In this document: positions 49,563 through 59,406 of the stretch, piece by piece | Numbering within the stretch: the stretch's first letter is position 1 | How the letters are laid out: every line of letters starts with the position of its first letter | Source of the DNA: Rhodovulum tesquicola | GTDB lineage: Bacteria > Pseudomonadota > Alphaproteobacteria > Rhodobacterales > Rhodobacteraceae | Direction of reading: 5' to 3' | Assembly: GCF_024128855.1 (NCBI RefSeq) | Contig: NZ_JAMYDV010000011.1 | Span: 53,143-117,142 of the forward strand | DNA length: 64,000 bases | Notes under the pieces: model-generated | Told to the model about the DNA's origin: nothing | Database searches by the model: none | The model's input: the letters and a program-made list of their open reading frames with translations, nothing else | Program-made: the position numbers and the translations under genes

Positions 49563-49934
49563 ATGGCCATCGTGACCTTCTCTTCGCCCCTGATGCACAA
49601 GGACAAGGCGGTCTACGCCATCGCTGGCGACACCAAGACCATCCTCGCCCTCGCCGAGGAAAACCGGATCCCGATCCCCTTCGAATGCCGCGACGGCAAT
49701 TGCGGCTCCTGCCTGATCGAGGTCAGCTATGACGCGCCCGAACGGAAAAAGGCGATCATGTTGACGGACAAGGAAAAACTGACGCTCACCCAACTCGGCA
49801 AGCTGACCGCGCAAGAGATCGAGGACGCCGAGGTGCGCGACATGCCGCCCCGCTACCGGCTGGCCTGCCAGTTCATCGCGCGGGACGAGGATGTGACGAT
49901 CACCTTCACCGGCAACCCCGGCGGCGCCGACTGA
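49563..49934 (+). CDS. [2Fe-2S] ferredoxin
   Basis: A 123-residue electron-transfer protein. Cluster ligands are C42, C47, C50 (ECRDGNCGSC) and C102 (LACQF), the plant/bacterial Fer2 spacing. It begins MAIVTFSSPLMHKDKAVYAI. It resembles, from memory, ferredoxin V of Rhodobacter capsulatus, which is linked to nitrogen fixation there; this is not established here since no nif gene lies in the window. It is monocistronic behind a probable sigma-54 promoter. Confidence 0.9.
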   Translation: MAIVTFSSPLMHKDKAVYAIAGDTKTILALAEENRIPIPFECRDGNCGSCLIEVSYDAPERKKAIMLTDKEKLTLTQLGKLTAQEIEDAEVRDMPPRYRLACQFIARDEDVTITFTGNPGGAD

Positions 49935-49953
49935 GGCGCACCACCCGGCCGGG

Positions 49954-50460
49954 TCAGGACGCGATGTCGCGCGGCGTCACGAAGTCCACCACCCGGCCGG
50001 TGCCGAAGGCGACATCGCTCCAATCCCCGGCATCGAACTCGGCCACCAGCGTCGCGCAGGTCGGATAGGTCTGAAAACGCTGGCTTTCCGGCGCCTTCCG
50101 CAACAACCGCCCGGCAAACTCCCCGATGCCGGGATTGTGCCCCAGCATCAGCACCGGCGAGGCCGCGCAATGCCTCAGAACCTCCAGCATCCGTTGGGCA
50201 GGCGCGTGATACAGCGCGGGATCGCGCCGCATCACGGTACATTCGCCCAGCGCAGGCGCCATCCGCTCCCAGGTCTCGACGGTGCGCCGCGCGGTCGAGG
50301 CGACCACCTCGGCCGGGACATGCCCGCGTTCGGCCAGCCAGTCGGCGATAAGGGGTGCTGCGTCACGGCCACGGGCGTTCAGCGGACGGTCATGGTCGTC
50401 CTGCCCCGGATCGTCCCAGCTGGATTTCGCATGGCGGACCAGGATCAGGCGCAGGGTCAT
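49954..50460 (-). CDS. SixA-like histidine phosphatase
   Basis: A 168-residue protein from the ATG at 50460 (a start 12 codons upstream is possible). The RHG motif is LILVRHAKSSWDDP, and the second catalytic His lies in LMLGHNPGIGEFA, as in SixA-type phosphohistidine phosphatases. ARRTVETWERMAPAL is the usual substrate-side helix. SixA acts on phosphotransferase HPr-like or histidine phosphotransfer proteins; the substrate here is not known. It converges on the ferredoxin gene. Confidence 0.88.
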   Translation of the reverse strand: MTLRLILVRHAKSSWDDPGQDDHDRPLNARGRDAAPLIADWLAERGHVPAEVVASTARRTVETWERMAPALGECTVMRRDPALYHAPAQRMLEVLRHCAASPVLMLGHNPGIGEFAGRLLRKAPESQRFQTYPTCATLVAEFDAGDWSDVAFGTGRVVDFVTPRDIAS

Positions 50461-50520
50461 CGGCGGGCCGTCTTGCTGCTCGTCGGTTGGGGGCATCCTG
50501 TCACAGCTTTCCCGGGCCGC

Positions 50521-51399
50521 CTAGCCCGTTTGACGCGGCGCGCGGATCAGCGATCCCGCACCATGATCGGTGAAAAGTTCCAGAAGGCAGGCATTGGGGG
50601 CTCGTCCGTCCAGGATGACCACCGCCCGCACGCCGCCCTCGATGGCGGCCAGCGCGGTTTCGGTCTTGGGAATCATGCCGCCCGCGATCACGCCTTCTTC
50701 GGTCAGCGCGCGGATATGGTCGGGCGTCAGTTCCGTCACCACCTCGCCGCCCGCATCCTTGACCCCCGCCACATCGGTCAGCAAGAGCAGCCGGTCGGCC
50801 TTGAGCGCGGCGGCGATGGCCCCCGCCGCGGTGTCGCCATTGACGTTGAAGGTCTCGCCCGCACGGCCCGCACCGATCGGCGCCACGACCGGGATCATGC
50901 CCGCCTCGAACAGGCTGTGCAGCACGCGGGGGTTCACCTCGGACGGGGTGCCGACGAACCCCAGCGCGGCGTCGGTTTGCTCGCAGAGCATCAGCCCGCC
51001 ATCCTTGCCCGACAGGCCCACCGCGCGGCCGCCCTGATCGTTGATCGCCTGCACGATCCGCTTGTTCACGCGGCCCGACAGCACCATTTCCACCACCTCG
51101 ACGGTGGCGGCATCGGTCACCCGCTTGCCGCGCACGAACTCGGACTGCACGCCCAGTTTCGCCAGCATCTCGTTGATCATCGGCCCGCCGCCATGCACGA
51201 CCACCGGGTTCACGCCGACCTGGCGCATCAGCACAACGTCGCGCGCGAAACTTTCCATCTCGGCATCGTCGCCCATGGCATGGCCGCCGAACTTGATCAC
51301 GACGATGGCGCCCGTGTAGCGCTGCAGATAGGGGAGCGCCTCGGACAGCGTCCGGGCGGTGGCGATCCAGTCGCGATTCATGGCGGTCTGTTTTCTCAT
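50521..51399 (-). CDS. argB: Acetylglutamate kinase
   Basis: A 292-residue enzyme that phosphorylates N-acetylglutamate in arginine synthesis. The start at 51399 is chosen ([20 protein letters not shown]); an ATG 6 codons later and a longer frame are alternatives. The ATP-binding [12 protein letters not shown], the [13 protein letters not shown] glycine loop and the C-terminal [18 protein letters not shown] are all typical. It is the last gene of a minus-strand series including engB and yidC. Confidence 0.95.
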   Translation of the reverse strand: MRKQTAMNRDWIATARTLSEALPYLQRYTGAIVVIKFGGHAMGDDAEMESFARDVVLMRQVGVNPVVVHGGGPMINEMLAKLGVQSEFVRGKRVTDAATVEVVEMVLSGRVNKRIVQAINDQGGRAVGLSGKDGGLMLCEQTDAALGFVGTPSEVNPRVLHSLFEAGMIPVVAPIGAGRAGETFNVNGDTAAGAIAAALKADRLLLLTDVAGVKDAGGEVVTELTPDHIRALTEEGVIAGGMIPKTETALAAIEGGVRAVVILDGRAPNACLLELFTDHGAGSLIRAPRQTG

Positions 51400-51512
51400 C
51401 TCTCGGGTCCGGCCTCTGGGCGCATCTGTTATCCCGCCCGGGCCCGCACGCCAAGGGCGATTGTCTTTTCGTCGCGCCTGCGTAGGGTGGCCCCTCAAGG
51501 AAGGGACGCGCG

Positions 51513-52244
51513 ATGAGCCAGAGAATCCTGCTTCTGACCGGCGCCAGCCGGGGCATCGGGCATGCCACCGTGAAACGCTTCTCGGCCGAGGGATGGCGGG
51601 TTCTGACCTGTTCGCGCCACCCGTTCGATCCGCGCTGCCCCTGGCCCGGCGGGGCCGAGAACCATGTCCAGATCGACCTGGCCGATGCCGCGGCCACCAG
51701 ACGCGCGATCGAGGTGGTCCGCGGCAAGCTGCCCGAGGGCAAGCTGCACGCCCTGGTCAACAATGCCGGCATATCGCCCAAGGCCGAGGGCGGCGGGCGG
51801 ATGAACACGCTTGAAACCGACCTGCGCATCTGGGGCCATGTGTTCAACGTGAACTTCTTCGCCTCGATCGTGCTGGCACGCGGGTTGCAGGATGAACTTG
51901 TCGCGGCGAAGGGTGCGGTCGTGAACGTGACCTCGATCGCGGGCAGCCGGGTGCATCCCTTTGCGGGGGCGGCCTATGCCACGTCCAAGGCGGCGCTGGC
52001 CGCGCTGACCCGCGAGATGGCGCATGATTTCGGGCCGCTGGGCGTTCGGGTGAATGCCATCGCGCCGGGCGAGGTCGATACCTCGATCCTGAGCCCCGGC
52101 ACCGAGAAGATCGTCGAAACCCTGCCGCTGCGCCGCCTGGGCCAGCCCGACGAGGTGGCAAGCGTGATCCATTTCCTCTGCTCCGACGAGTCGAGCTATG
52201 TCACCGGCGCCGAGATCGAGGTGAATGCCGGGCAGCATGTCTGA
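51513..52244 (+). CDS. Short-chain dehydrogenase/reductase
   Basis: A 243-residue NAD(P)-dependent oxidoreductase. The cofactor loop is [10 protein letters not shown], followed by NNAGIS, catalytic Ser in TSIAGSRV and YATSK with the catalytic Tyr and Lys. The C-terminal [15 protein letters not shown] is the usual end. It is encoded on the plus strand between minus-strand genes. The substrate is unknown. Confidence 0.92.
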   Translation: MSQRILLLTGASRGIGHATVKRFSAEGWRVLTCSRHPFDPRCPWPGGAENHVQIDLADAAATRRAIEVVRGKLPEGKLHALVNNAGISPKAEGGGRMNTLETDLRIWGHVFNVNFFASIVLARGLQDELVAAKGAVVNVTSIAGSRVHPFAGAAYATSKAALAALTREMAHDFGPLGVRVNAIAPGEVDTSILSPGTEKIVETLPLRRLGQPDEVASVIHFLCSDESSYVTGAEIEVNAGQHV

Positions 52245-52255
52245 GGCCGGTGGCC

Positions 52256-52909
52256 TCAGCCGATGCCCGCTATGATCGCGCGCAACGTTGCGATGCCGTC
52301 GCCCTTTTCCGACGAGGTCAGCACGATTTCGGGAAAGGCCGCCGGGTGGCGTGCCAGCGCGGCGCGCACCTGGTCCAGCACCTTCGCGCGGTCGGCTTCC
52401 CGGACCTTGTCGGCCTTGGTCATCACCACCTGAAAGGTCACCGCCGCCCCGTCCAGCAGGCGCAGGATTTCCTCGTCCACCGCCTTGACCCCGTGGCGCG
52501 TGTCGATCAGCACGAAGGCGCGGCGCAGCGTCTGGCGCCCGGCCAGATAGGCTTTCAGCAGCCGCTGCCATTTCTCGACCACCGCCACCGGCGCCTCGGC
52601 ATAGCCATAGCCGGGCAGGTCCACCAGGTAATGCCGCTCGCCCAGCGTGAAATAGTTGATCTCCTGCGTGCGGCCCGGCGTGTTCGAGGCCCGCGCCAGC
52701 GCCTTGCGGCCCGTCAGCGCGTTGATCAGACTCGACTTGCCCACATTCGAGCGGCCCGCGAAACAGATCTCCGCCCGGTCGGCAGGCGGCAAGCCGTCCA
52801 TCGCGACGACGCCCTTCAGGAACTCGACCGGCCCGGCGAACAGCTTGCGCCCGCGCTCGGCGGTTTCGGCATCGGGCTCGGGGGCCAGCGGAAAGGGCAG
52901 CGCGGTCAT
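52256..52909 (-). CDS. engB: Ribosome-biogenesis GTPase EngB (YsxC/YihA)
   Basis: A 217-residue GTPase needed for late 50S assembly. P-loop GRSNVGKSSLINAL, the NTPGRTQEINYF switch I region, DLPGYGYAEAP as G3 and TKADK as G4 are all present. The ATG at 52909 overlaps the stop of the acetyltransferase gene upstream (ATGA). Full length. Confidence 0.95.
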   Translation of the reverse strand: MTALPFPLAPEPDAETAERGRKLFAGPVEFLKGVVAMDGLPPADRAEICFAGRSNVGKSSLINALTGRKALARASNTPGRTQEINYFTLGERHYLVDLPGYGYAEAPVAVVEKWQRLLKAYLAGRQTLRRAFVLIDTRHGVKAVDEEILRLLDGAAVTFQVVMTKADKVREADRAKVLDQVRAALARHPAAFPEIVLTSSEKGDGIATLRAIIAGIG

Positions 52910-53544
52910 TGTGCAGTCTCCAGCGCGGCCAGGTTGCTGCCGCGGATGGCGTTCAGGTTGCGGTCGATCCTGTCGATGGGCCAGTCCCACCACGCGATGG
53001 CCAGAAGCCGCGCGATAGTGGCGTCGTCGAAGCGGCGCCGCACCTCGCGCGCCGGGTTCCCCGCGACCACGGCATAGGGCCGCACATCGGCGGCGACAAC
53101 CGCCCCCGCGGCGATGATCGCCCCCGCGCCGATGGTCACGCCCGGCATCAGGCGCGCCTCGGTTCCGATCCAGACATCGGAACCGATCACGGTGTCGCCG
53201 CGGTTCTCGGCCTCCCATGTCGCGGGGTCGAAGCCCTGTTCCCAGCCGCCGCCAAAGATGTTGAAAGGATAGGTGGAAAAGCCCGACATCGCATGTGTGC
53301 CGCCATTCATGTGGATCTGCACGCCATGGGCAATGGCGACGAAATCGCCGATCACCAGCCGGTCGCCGACGAAATCGAAATGATGCAGCACGTTGCGGTC
53401 GAAGAAATCCCCCGTCCGATGGCGGTCGTCGTAATAGGCATAGCGGCCCACGGCGACATTGGCCCGCCCCTCGGCCAGCGGTCGCAGGAAGGTGACGGCG
53501 GGTGCCGCCGCCATCGGGTGCAGCCGGTTCGGATCGGGGGCCAT
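52906..53544 (-). CDS. CatB-related hexapeptide O-acetyltransferase
   Basis: A 212-residue left-handed beta-helix acetyltransferase. The repeat coils are seen in GDFVAIAHGVQIHMNGGTHA and DTVIGSDVWIGTEARLMPGV, with the loop TYPFNIFGGGW typical of virginiamycin/chloramphenicol-type (CatB/Vat) enzymes. The His in GGTHA is the expected catalytic residue. The C-terminal segment has FDDATIARLLAIAWWDWP, as in the family. It overlaps both neighbours. Substrate unknown; resistance is not implied. Confidence 0.9.
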   Translation of the reverse strand: MAPDPNRLHPMAAAPAVTFLRPLAEGRANVAVGRYAYYDDRHRTGDFFDRNVLHHFDFVGDRLVIGDFVAIAHGVQIHMNGGTHAMSGFSTYPFNIFGGGWEQGFDPATWEAENRGDTVIGSDVWIGTEARLMPGVTIGAGAIIAAGAVVAADVRPYAVVAGNPAREVRRRFDDATIARLLAIAWWDWPIDRIDRNLNAIRGSNLAALETAQ

Positions 53545-54290
53545 CAGACCTGCTCCACCCGGTCGCCCAGCGCCACGCGGCCGCCCGTGACGACCTTTGC
53601 ATAGACGCCCAGATCGGTATGGCCCCAATGGCGTTCCAGCGCGCCCAGCGTGTCGGCGTCGCGCTTGCCGGTCTCGGGGTTCACGCTGGTTGCCATGCAG
53701 CGCCCGATCCGCTCGCAGACCTCAAGCTCTGCCTCACCCAGACGCAGCCGCCGGCCGATCCAGTCGAACTCCTCCCAGGGGGCAAGCCCCTCGATCCAGA
53801 AATTCCCGCGAAACCGCCGCGGATCGAGCGGTTGGCCCACCGCGTCCGACAAGGCCCGCAGCGAGGCCAGGCCCAGGATGCTGACCGAGGGGAAATCGGT
53901 ATCCGTCATCCCCCGCCCCGGCACCCGCAGGATTCGCGCCGGGGCCGCGCGGTCCGCGGGCATCAGCGGCGCCACCCAGTCGAGGAAGGCCGCTTCCTCG
54001 CGGTCGGGGGAAAATGTCAGATCGGGCCGCGCGGGGTGGCTCAGCGTCACGGTTTCCGCCGCCTCGTCCAGCCGCGCCATGATCGCCATCAGTTCCGGTG
54101 CCTTCGCCCCGCGCGAGAAATTCGCACAGGGCGCCCAGGCCGTTCCGTCCGTCCGGGCCGCCTCATGCGCCACCGCCCATTCCCTGTCCCAGGGCAGGGC
54201 GCGGCCCGCCTCCAGTCTGACCGCCTCGAGCATCTGGGCCCCGTGCCCCTTGACGGGATGGCGCCAGATCTGCGCGAGGCGGGCGATCAT
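53544..54290 (-). CDS. MOSC-domain protein
   Basis: A 248-residue protein. MIARLAQIWRHPVKGHGAQM is the MOSC N-terminal beta-barrel start, and the main domain carries RRFRGNFWIEG and the C-terminal CERIGRCMATSVNPETGKRD with the Cys expected to hold a sulfur or molybdenum cofactor ligand. MOSC proteins handle sulfur carriers or molybdenum cofactors. It overlaps yidC by 4 bases and the CatB-like gene by 1 base. Confidence 0.9.
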   Translation of the reverse strand: MIARLAQIWRHPVKGHGAQMLEAVRLEAGRALPWDREWAVAHEAARTDGTAWAPCANFSRGAKAPELMAIMARLDEAAETVTLSHPARPDLTFSPDREEAAFLDWVAPLMPADRAAPARILRVPGRGMTDTDFPSVSILGLASLRALSDAVGQPLDPRRFRGNFWIEGLAPWEEFDWIGRRLRLGEAELEVCERIGRCMATSVNPETGKRDADTLGALERHWGHTDLGVYAKVVTGGRVALGDRVEQV

Positions 54291-56161
54291 TTCTTGCCTG
54301 TCGCGGGCTTCTTCTGAAAGCTCGCGCGGATATTGCCGAACACGTCCGGCTTGTAGCCGTGGCTGCGCATGATCGCATATTGCTGGATGAAGGTGATCAG
54401 GTTGTTCGCGATCCAGTAGATGATCAGACCCGAGGCAAAGCCGCCCAGCATGAACATGAAGATCCAGGGCAGCCAAGCAAAGACCATGGCCTGTGTCGCA
54501 TCGGTCGGCGTCGGGTTCAGCTTCTGCTGCAACCACATCGAGATGCCGAAGATGATCGGCAGGATGCCGACGAAGGCCAGGGCCATGATCGAACCGGGCA
54601 CAGGCGCATCCCAGGGCAACAGCCCGAACAGGTTGAAGAGCGAGGACGGGTCAGGCGCCGAGAGGTCCTTGATCCAGCCGATCCAGGGCGCATGCCGCAA
54701 CTCGATCGTGACGAAGATCACCTTGTAGAGCGAGAAGAAGATCGGGATCTGCACCAGCAGCGGCAGACAGCCCGCCGCCGGGTTCACCTTCTCCTTCTTG
54801 TAGAGCGCCATCATCTCCATCTGGAGCTTCTGGCGGTCGTCGCCCACGCGCTCCTTGATCTCCTCCATCTTCGGCTGAAGTTCCTTCATCTTCGCCATCG
54901 AGGTATAGGACTTGTAGGCGAGCGGCAGCACCGCCGCCTTGATGATGACCGTCAGCGCGATGATCGCCCAGCCCATCGCGCCGGGAATGTTCATCTGCAA
55001 GAGGCTGACATGCAGCCAGTGCAGCAGCCAGAAGATCGGCTTTGTGAAGAAGAAGAACCAGCCCCAGTCGATCGAGTCAATGAAACGATAGATGCCCAGT
55101 TCGCGCTCGTAGCGGCGGATCGTCTCCCATTCCTTGGCACCGGCGAACAGCATCGATTCCGACGTCGCGCTTTCGCCCGGGGCAAGGGTGACCAGAGGCA
55201 TACGGGTTTCCACCTGGTAGATATCCGCGCCGTCGACATATTTCACGACCGAGTTGAATGGCTGGCCCGGCTGCGGGATCAGCGTCGTCATCCAGTACTT
55301 GTCGGTGAAGCCAATCCAGCCGTTCTGCTCGACCTGGACGATCTCGGCGCGCGCGGCCTCGCGGTCCATGAAGGACAGGTCGACCAGCTTCTTGTATTTC
55401 AGCTCCGACAACTCGTTGTCGGTCTGGCGCACCACGCCCTCGTGGAGGATGAAGAAACCGATCGTGTCCGGTCGGCCATGGCGGGCGACGATGCCATAAG
55501 GGGCAAGGCGCACGGTCTCGGCGGTGCTGTTCTCGACACTCTGGGTGACGGTGAACAGGTAATCCTCGTCAAGGCTGATCGTGCGGCGGAAGACCAGCCC
55601 GGCACCGTTGTCCCAGACCAGCGTCACGGGCCGGCCCACGCCCAGCGCCTGGCCGCTCTCGACCTGCCACTCGGTATTGGCGCCCGGCACCTGCTCATAG
55701 GTCAGTTGGCCCGCTGGCGCCCAGCCGTGCAGCGCGTAATAGGGCTGCGCGCTGCCCACCGGCGACAACAGCCCGACGATGTCCGAGCCCGGGTCGATGG
55801 TCTCGTTGTAATCCTTCAGCGCCAGCTCGTCGATCCGCCCGCCCAGAAGCGAGATCGAGCCGGTCAGCCGCGGCGTGTCGATCTCGAGGCGCGGAACGTC
55901 CGAGCCCGGCGCGGGCGCGGCTTCGGCGGCGGATGAGGGCAGAGCCTCGCCGGTGGTGGCGGCGGGCGGTGTCAGCGCCATGCCGGGTGCCGCGCTTTCC
56001 GCCGAGGGGTTGCCCGGGGCGGTCGCGCCGCTGTCCTGGGCCACGGGTTCGGGTTCGGGGAACCAGTCCGGCACGACCTTGGGGCCGACGGTGTACCACA
56101 GCAGGATCACCAGAAAGCTCAACGCCGTCGCGAGAAGAAGGTTCTTGCCTTGTTCGTCCAT
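54287..56161 (-). CDS. yidC: Membrane protein insertase YidC
   Basis: A 624-residue insertase read from the ATG at 56161. TM1 lies in NLLLATALSFLVILLWYTVG, followed by a large periplasmic domain (about 60-370) and the conserved five-helix C-terminal core, with YKSYTSMAKMKELQPKMEEI and LPLLVQIPIFFSLYKVIF. It works alone or with Sec. In the same strand order as MOSC-CatB-engB. Confidence 0.96.
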   Translation of the reverse strand: MDEQGKNLLLATALSFLVILLWYTVGPKVVPDWFPEPEPVAQDSGATAPGNPSAESAAPGMALTPPAATTGEALPSSAAEAAPAPGSDVPRLEIDTPRLTGSISLLGGRIDELALKDYNETIDPGSDIVGLLSPVGSAQPYYALHGWAPAGQLTYEQVPGANTEWQVESGQALGVGRPVTLVWDNGAGLVFRRTISLDEDYLFTVTQSVENSTAETVRLAPYGIVARHGRPDTIGFFILHEGVVRQTDNELSELKYKKLVDLSFMDREAARAEIVQVEQNGWIGFTDKYWMTTLIPQPGQPFNSVVKYVDGADIYQVETRMPLVTLAPGESATSESMLFAGAKEWETIRRYERELGIYRFIDSIDWGWFFFFTKPIFWLLHWLHVSLLQMNIPGAMGWAIIALTVIIKAAVLPLAYKSYTSMAKMKELQPKMEEIKERVGDDRQKLQMEMMALYKKEKVNPAAGCLPLLVQIPIFFSLYKVIFVTIELRHAPWIGWIKDLSAPDPSSLFNLFGLLPWDAPVPGSIMALAFVGILPIIFGISMWLQQKLNPTPTDATQAMVFAWLPWIFMFMLGGFASGLIIYWIANNLITFIQQYAIMRSHGYKPDVFGNIRASFQKKPATGKK

Positions 56162-56357
56162 GGGAGACCGCCGCCCTGTCCTTTGGAGGTGTGGGTGGTT
56201 CAACAGATTGCACCGGGCAAGGTCAAGCTGTTTTCCCGACGCATGGTGCCTGCTTCGCCCTTGCGTGGAGCCCGGGCCGCGAGAGGCGAAAGACGGCGCG
56301 CCGGTGCTTCTTCTTGGTAGAAATACCCGGATTCCGACCTTCCGTCCGGGCGCGCCG

Positions 56358-57218
56358 TCAGGGCGTGGGCACATCCCCATCGGCGCCTGGCGCGGGGCGC
56401 GTCAGACCGGCGAAATCGAACAGCGCCGGGTCAAGAAGATGTGAGGGCCGCGCGTTCATCAGCGCGCGGAACATCTTCTGCCGACGGCCCGGATGGTTTC
56501 TTTCCCACTGGTCCAGCAGCGCCTTCACCTGCATCCGTTGCAACCCGTCCTGGCTGCCGCACAGGTTGCAGGGGATCACGGGGTAGTTCATCGCCCGGGC
56601 GAAACGGTCGCAATCGGCCTCGGCGACATAGGCCAGCGGGCGATAGACGAACAGGTCGCCCTCCTCGTTCACCAGCTTCGGTGGCATCGTGGCCAGCCGC
56701 GAGCCATGGAAAAGGTTCATGAAAAAGGTTTCCAGGATGTCGTCGCGGTGGTGGCCCAGCACGATGGCCGAACAGCCCTCCTCGCGCGCGATCCGGTAAA
56801 GATGACCGCGCCGCAGCCGCGAACACAGCGCACAATAGGTCCGGCCTTCGGGCACCTTGTCCATCACGATGGAATAGGTGTCGCGATGGTCGATCCGGTG
56901 CGGCACCCCCATCCGGGTCAGGAACTCGGGCAGGACGGTGGCCGGAAAGCCCGGCTGGCCCTGATCGAGATTGCAGGCCAGCAGGTCCACCGGCAACAGC
57001 CCGCGCCACTGCAACTCGTGAAGCGCGGCCAGCAGGGTAAAACTGTCCTTGCCGCCCGAGAGGCAGACCAGCCAGCGCGCGCCGCGTTCGATCATGCCGT
57101 ATTGGTCGATCGCCTCGCGGGCCTGGCGCACGATCCGCTTGCGCAGCTTCCTGAACTCGGTGGTCGAGGGCGCACCGGCAAAAAGCGGGTGGATGTCGTC
57201 TTCGGCATCGTCAAGCAT
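56358..57218 (-). CDS. ttcA: tRNA 2-thiocytidine synthetase TtcA
   Basis: A 286-residue enzyme that thiolates C32 of tRNA. The PP-loop is SGGKDS (54-59). Cluster-binding Cys pairs are C129/C132 (YCALC) and C217/C220 (PCNLC), as in TtcA proteins that hold an iron-sulfur cluster. The ATG at 57218 was chosen over one 10 codons upstream. Its 196-base downstream gap leads to yidC on the same strand. Confidence 0.93.
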   Translation of the reverse strand: MLDDAEDDIHPLFAGAPSTTEFRKLRKRIVRQAREAIDQYGMIERGARWLVCLSGGKDSFTLLAALHELQWRGLLPVDLLACNLDQGQPGFPATVLPEFLTRMGVPHRIDHRDTYSIVMDKVPEGRTYCALCSRLRRGHLYRIAREEGCSAIVLGHHRDDILETFFMNLFHGSRLATMPPKLVNEEGDLFVYRPLAYVAEADCDRFARAMNYPVIPCNLCGSQDGLQRMQVKALLDQWERNHPGRRQKMFRALMNARPSHLLDPALFDFAGLTRPAPGADGDVPTP

Positions 57219-57343
57219 GGCGCGGGTTCCCAAGGGCCTTGCCGCCATATCGCAAGCGCAGGGCCGCGCGTAAAGTCCTTTGCGATTCGCGGCTTCGGGG
57301 CGAAACTTGGCGCGTCGATGCAGGCCAAGGGAGAGCAGAGGTC

Positions 57344-58291
57344 ATGGATTACGCCTTCAGCGTGCGCAACATCCGCCGCGGCGCCTTTGGCTCGGAACCC
57401 GGGGCCAGCCATTTCCTCGCGGTGCCCCAGACCGTCGCCGCCTCCGACCCCGCGCACCGGATCACCAAGCGCGACTGGTTCGCGAGGGTTCAGGAAGAGG
57501 CGAAATCCGGCACCTTCGGGGGCCACCCGTCGGGCGATATCGTGATGTATGTGCATGGCTACAAAAACAGCCAGACCACGATGCTGGCCCGCCACCGCAA
57601 GATCCGCAAGGGGCTCGAGGCGCATGGCTTCGGGGGCGTCGTGGTCATCTTCGACTGGCCCAGCGCGGACAATGCGCTGAACTATCTCGAAGACCGGACC
57701 GATGCCAAGAAGACCGCGCTCCGCCTGGTGGACGAGGGGATTGCCTCCTTCGCGGCGCTGCAGAGGCCCGATTGCCGGATCAATGTGCATCTTCTGGCCC
57801 ATTCCATGGGCTGTTACGTCGTGCGCGAGGCGTTCGACGATGCCGACGACCGGCCCGCGGTCGCCGCGCATAGCTGGTCTGTCAGCCAGGTCATGCTGGT
57901 CGGCGCCGACTTGTCGGCCGCGTCGCTGGCGGACGGCAACTCGAAAAGCTCGTCGCTCTATCGCCACTGCGTCCGGCTGACGAGCTACTTCAACCCCTTT
58001 GACAACGTGCTGTCTCTGTCGAACATCAAGCGGATCGGGGTCTCGCCGCGGGCGGGGCGGATCGGCCTGCCCGACCGGCGGCCCGAGAAGGCCGTGAACA
58101 TCTATTGCGGCGATTACTTCGACCGTCACAAGGACATGCTGGGCGATCACCCGAATGTCGCGCATAGCTGGTATTTCGACGATGCCCATTTCCTTCAGGA
58201 CGTGTTCCTGACCGTTCAGGGCGTGATGGACCGGCACGAATTCCCGACGCGGGAGCCTCACAGCCAAGGCAACCTTGCGCTGAAGCCCTGA
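57344..58291 (+). CDS. Alpha/beta-hydrolase of DUF900 type
   Basis: A 315-residue protein from an ATG with a GAG-rich site (GAGCAGAGGTC). MYVHGYKNSQTTMLARH is the oxyanion region and HLLAHSMGCYVVREAF the nucleophile elbow (S in A-H-S-M-G). VFLTVQGVMDRHEFPTRE closes it. It has no signal peptide. The substrate is unknown; DUF900 proteins are often linked to esterase activity. Confidence 0.85.
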   Translation: MDYAFSVRNIRRGAFGSEPGASHFLAVPQTVAASDPAHRITKRDWFARVQEEAKSGTFGGHPSGDIVMYVHGYKNSQTTMLARHRKIRKGLEAHGFGGVVVIFDWPSADNALNYLEDRTDAKKTALRLVDEGIASFAALQRPDCRINVHLLAHSMGCYVVREAFDDADDRPAVAAHSWSVSQVMLVGADLSAASLADGNSKSSSLYRHCVRLTSYFNPFDNVLSLSNIKRIGVSPRAGRIGLPDRRPEKAVNIYCGDYFDRHKDMLGDHPNVAHSWYFDDAHFLQDVFLTVQGVMDRHEFPTREPHSQGNLALKP

Positions 58292-58294
58292 ACC

Positions 58295-58540
58295 TCAGTC
58301 GTCCTGCACCTTGTCCTTCGGTTCGGGCACCGGATCATAGCCGCAGCCGCCCCAGGGATTGCAGCGCAGGATGCGCCAGGCCGCCATGGCGCCGCCCCTG
58401 ATCGCGCCGTGCTTTTCCAGCGCCTCCAGCGCATAGGCCGAGCAGGTCGGCTGAAACCGGCAGTTGAACCCGATCCAGGGGCTGAGGATCAGCCGATAGG
58501 CCCGGATCGGCAGCGCGAGCAGGCGGGCCAGCGGGGTCAT
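58295..58540 (-). CDS. yidD: Membrane insertion efficiency factor YidD
   Basis: An 81-residue protein with the YidD signature RLILSPWIGFNCRFQPTCSA, then YALEALEKHGAIRGG. It helps YidC-dependent insertion. The start overlaps the rnpA stop by 4 bases, and the order rpmH-rnpA-yidD is standard; yidC follows after ttcA rather than directly. Confidence 0.95.
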   Translation of the reverse strand: MTPLARLLALPIRAYRLILSPWIGFNCRFQPTCSAYALEALEKHGAIRGGAMAAWRILRCNPWGGCGYDPVPEPKDKVQDD

Positions 58541-58953
58541 CGGGCGCCCCCATGCACCTTGGCCAGCGCGCGTTTCAGGTCGGCCTGCATCGCGGCGAAA
58601 TCTCGACTGGCGGTGATCTCGGGCCGGCCGATCAGGACGTAGTCCCAGCCCGCGCGGCCATGGGCGGGCAGCACCAGCCGGGCGATCTCGCGCAAGCGGC
58701 GCTTGGCGCGGTTGCGGGCGACGGCGTTGCCGACCTTCTTCGAGCAGGTGAAACCGATGCGGATCCCGTCTGCCTCGCCCTCGGCGCGTTCGCGGGCCTG
58801 AAGGGTGAAGCCGGGCATGGACTGCCGCAGGGCGCGGGCGGCACGCAGGAAATCGGCGCGCTTGCGCAGCACCTGCGGACAAGACGACGCCGCCGGAGGC
58901 GCTTGCGTGGCCCCCGGCGTTTCGCCTGCCACGTTCGCCCCCGGCGGTTTCAT
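58537..58953 (-). CDS. rnpA: Ribonuclease P protein component
   Basis: A 138-residue protein: the central RNR motif lies in GNAVARNRAKRRLREIARLV, with QVLRKRADFLRAARALR at the start of the fold. It has an N-terminal extension of about 25 residues (MKPPGANVAGETPGATQAPP) that may be disordered. It supports the catalytic RNA in 5' processing of tRNA. 26 bases after rpmH. Confidence 0.93.
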   Translation of the reverse strand: MKPPGANVAGETPGATQAPPAASSCPQVLRKRADFLRAARALRQSMPGFTLQARERAEGEADGIRIGFTCSKKVGNAVARNRAKRRLREIARLVLPAHGRAGWDYVLIGRPEITASRDFAAMQADLKRALAKVHGGAR

Positions 58954-58979
58954 TGTCTCCGGACTGATCGGCGCGTGTC

Positions 58980-59114
58980 TTACGCGCTCAGCCGCTTGCG
59001 GCCGCGGGCACGGCGGGCGTTCAGGATCTTGCGGCCGGCCTTGGTGGCCATGCGCGCACGGAAGCCATGGCGCCGCTTGCGGACCAGGTTCGAGGGCTGG
59101 AAGGTGCGTTTCAT
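58980..59114 (-). CDS. rpmH: Ribosomal protein bL34
   Basis: A 44-residue basic 50S protein, [20 protein letters not shown] followed by [20 protein letters not shown], read from 59114 to a TAA at 58980. It is the first gene of the rpmH-rnpA-yidD group and has its own promoter at 59186-59214. Confidence 0.97.
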   Translation of the reverse strand: MKRTFQPSNLVRKRRHGFRARMATKAGRKILNARRARGRKRLSA

Positions 59115-59185
59115 CGCGCTTCGCTCCGTTCGCTCAGGCCCAAACCGCGTGCGGATTCGAAGGCCCCGTGTTGTTCGAAGCCCGC

Positions 59186-59214
59186 TCTTTAGGGGGTCGG
59201 GCCGGACAAGTCAA
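59186..59214 (-). promoter_or_regulatory. Sigma-70-type promoter of rpmH
   Basis: Read on the minus strand: TTGACT (59214-59209), a 17-base spacer, TAAAGA (59191-59186). The rpmH start is 71 bases downstream. Confidence 0.75.
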
Positions 59215-59406
59215 TTCATCCCGGCACGGAATTGTTGCAACAGATGGCGGATTCATCGGCCCCGACCGGCACGACCGCGTTGCGAATCCACGCCAAAGCC
59301 TGTCCCTTTCGTCACCGCCGATCAAGGCCGCGTGAGGCCCCTGTCGGGCGGGCGGGAGATGGCGCATGTTCGCACGGCATCTGGTGAAGCGCAAAGGATC
59401 CGAAGG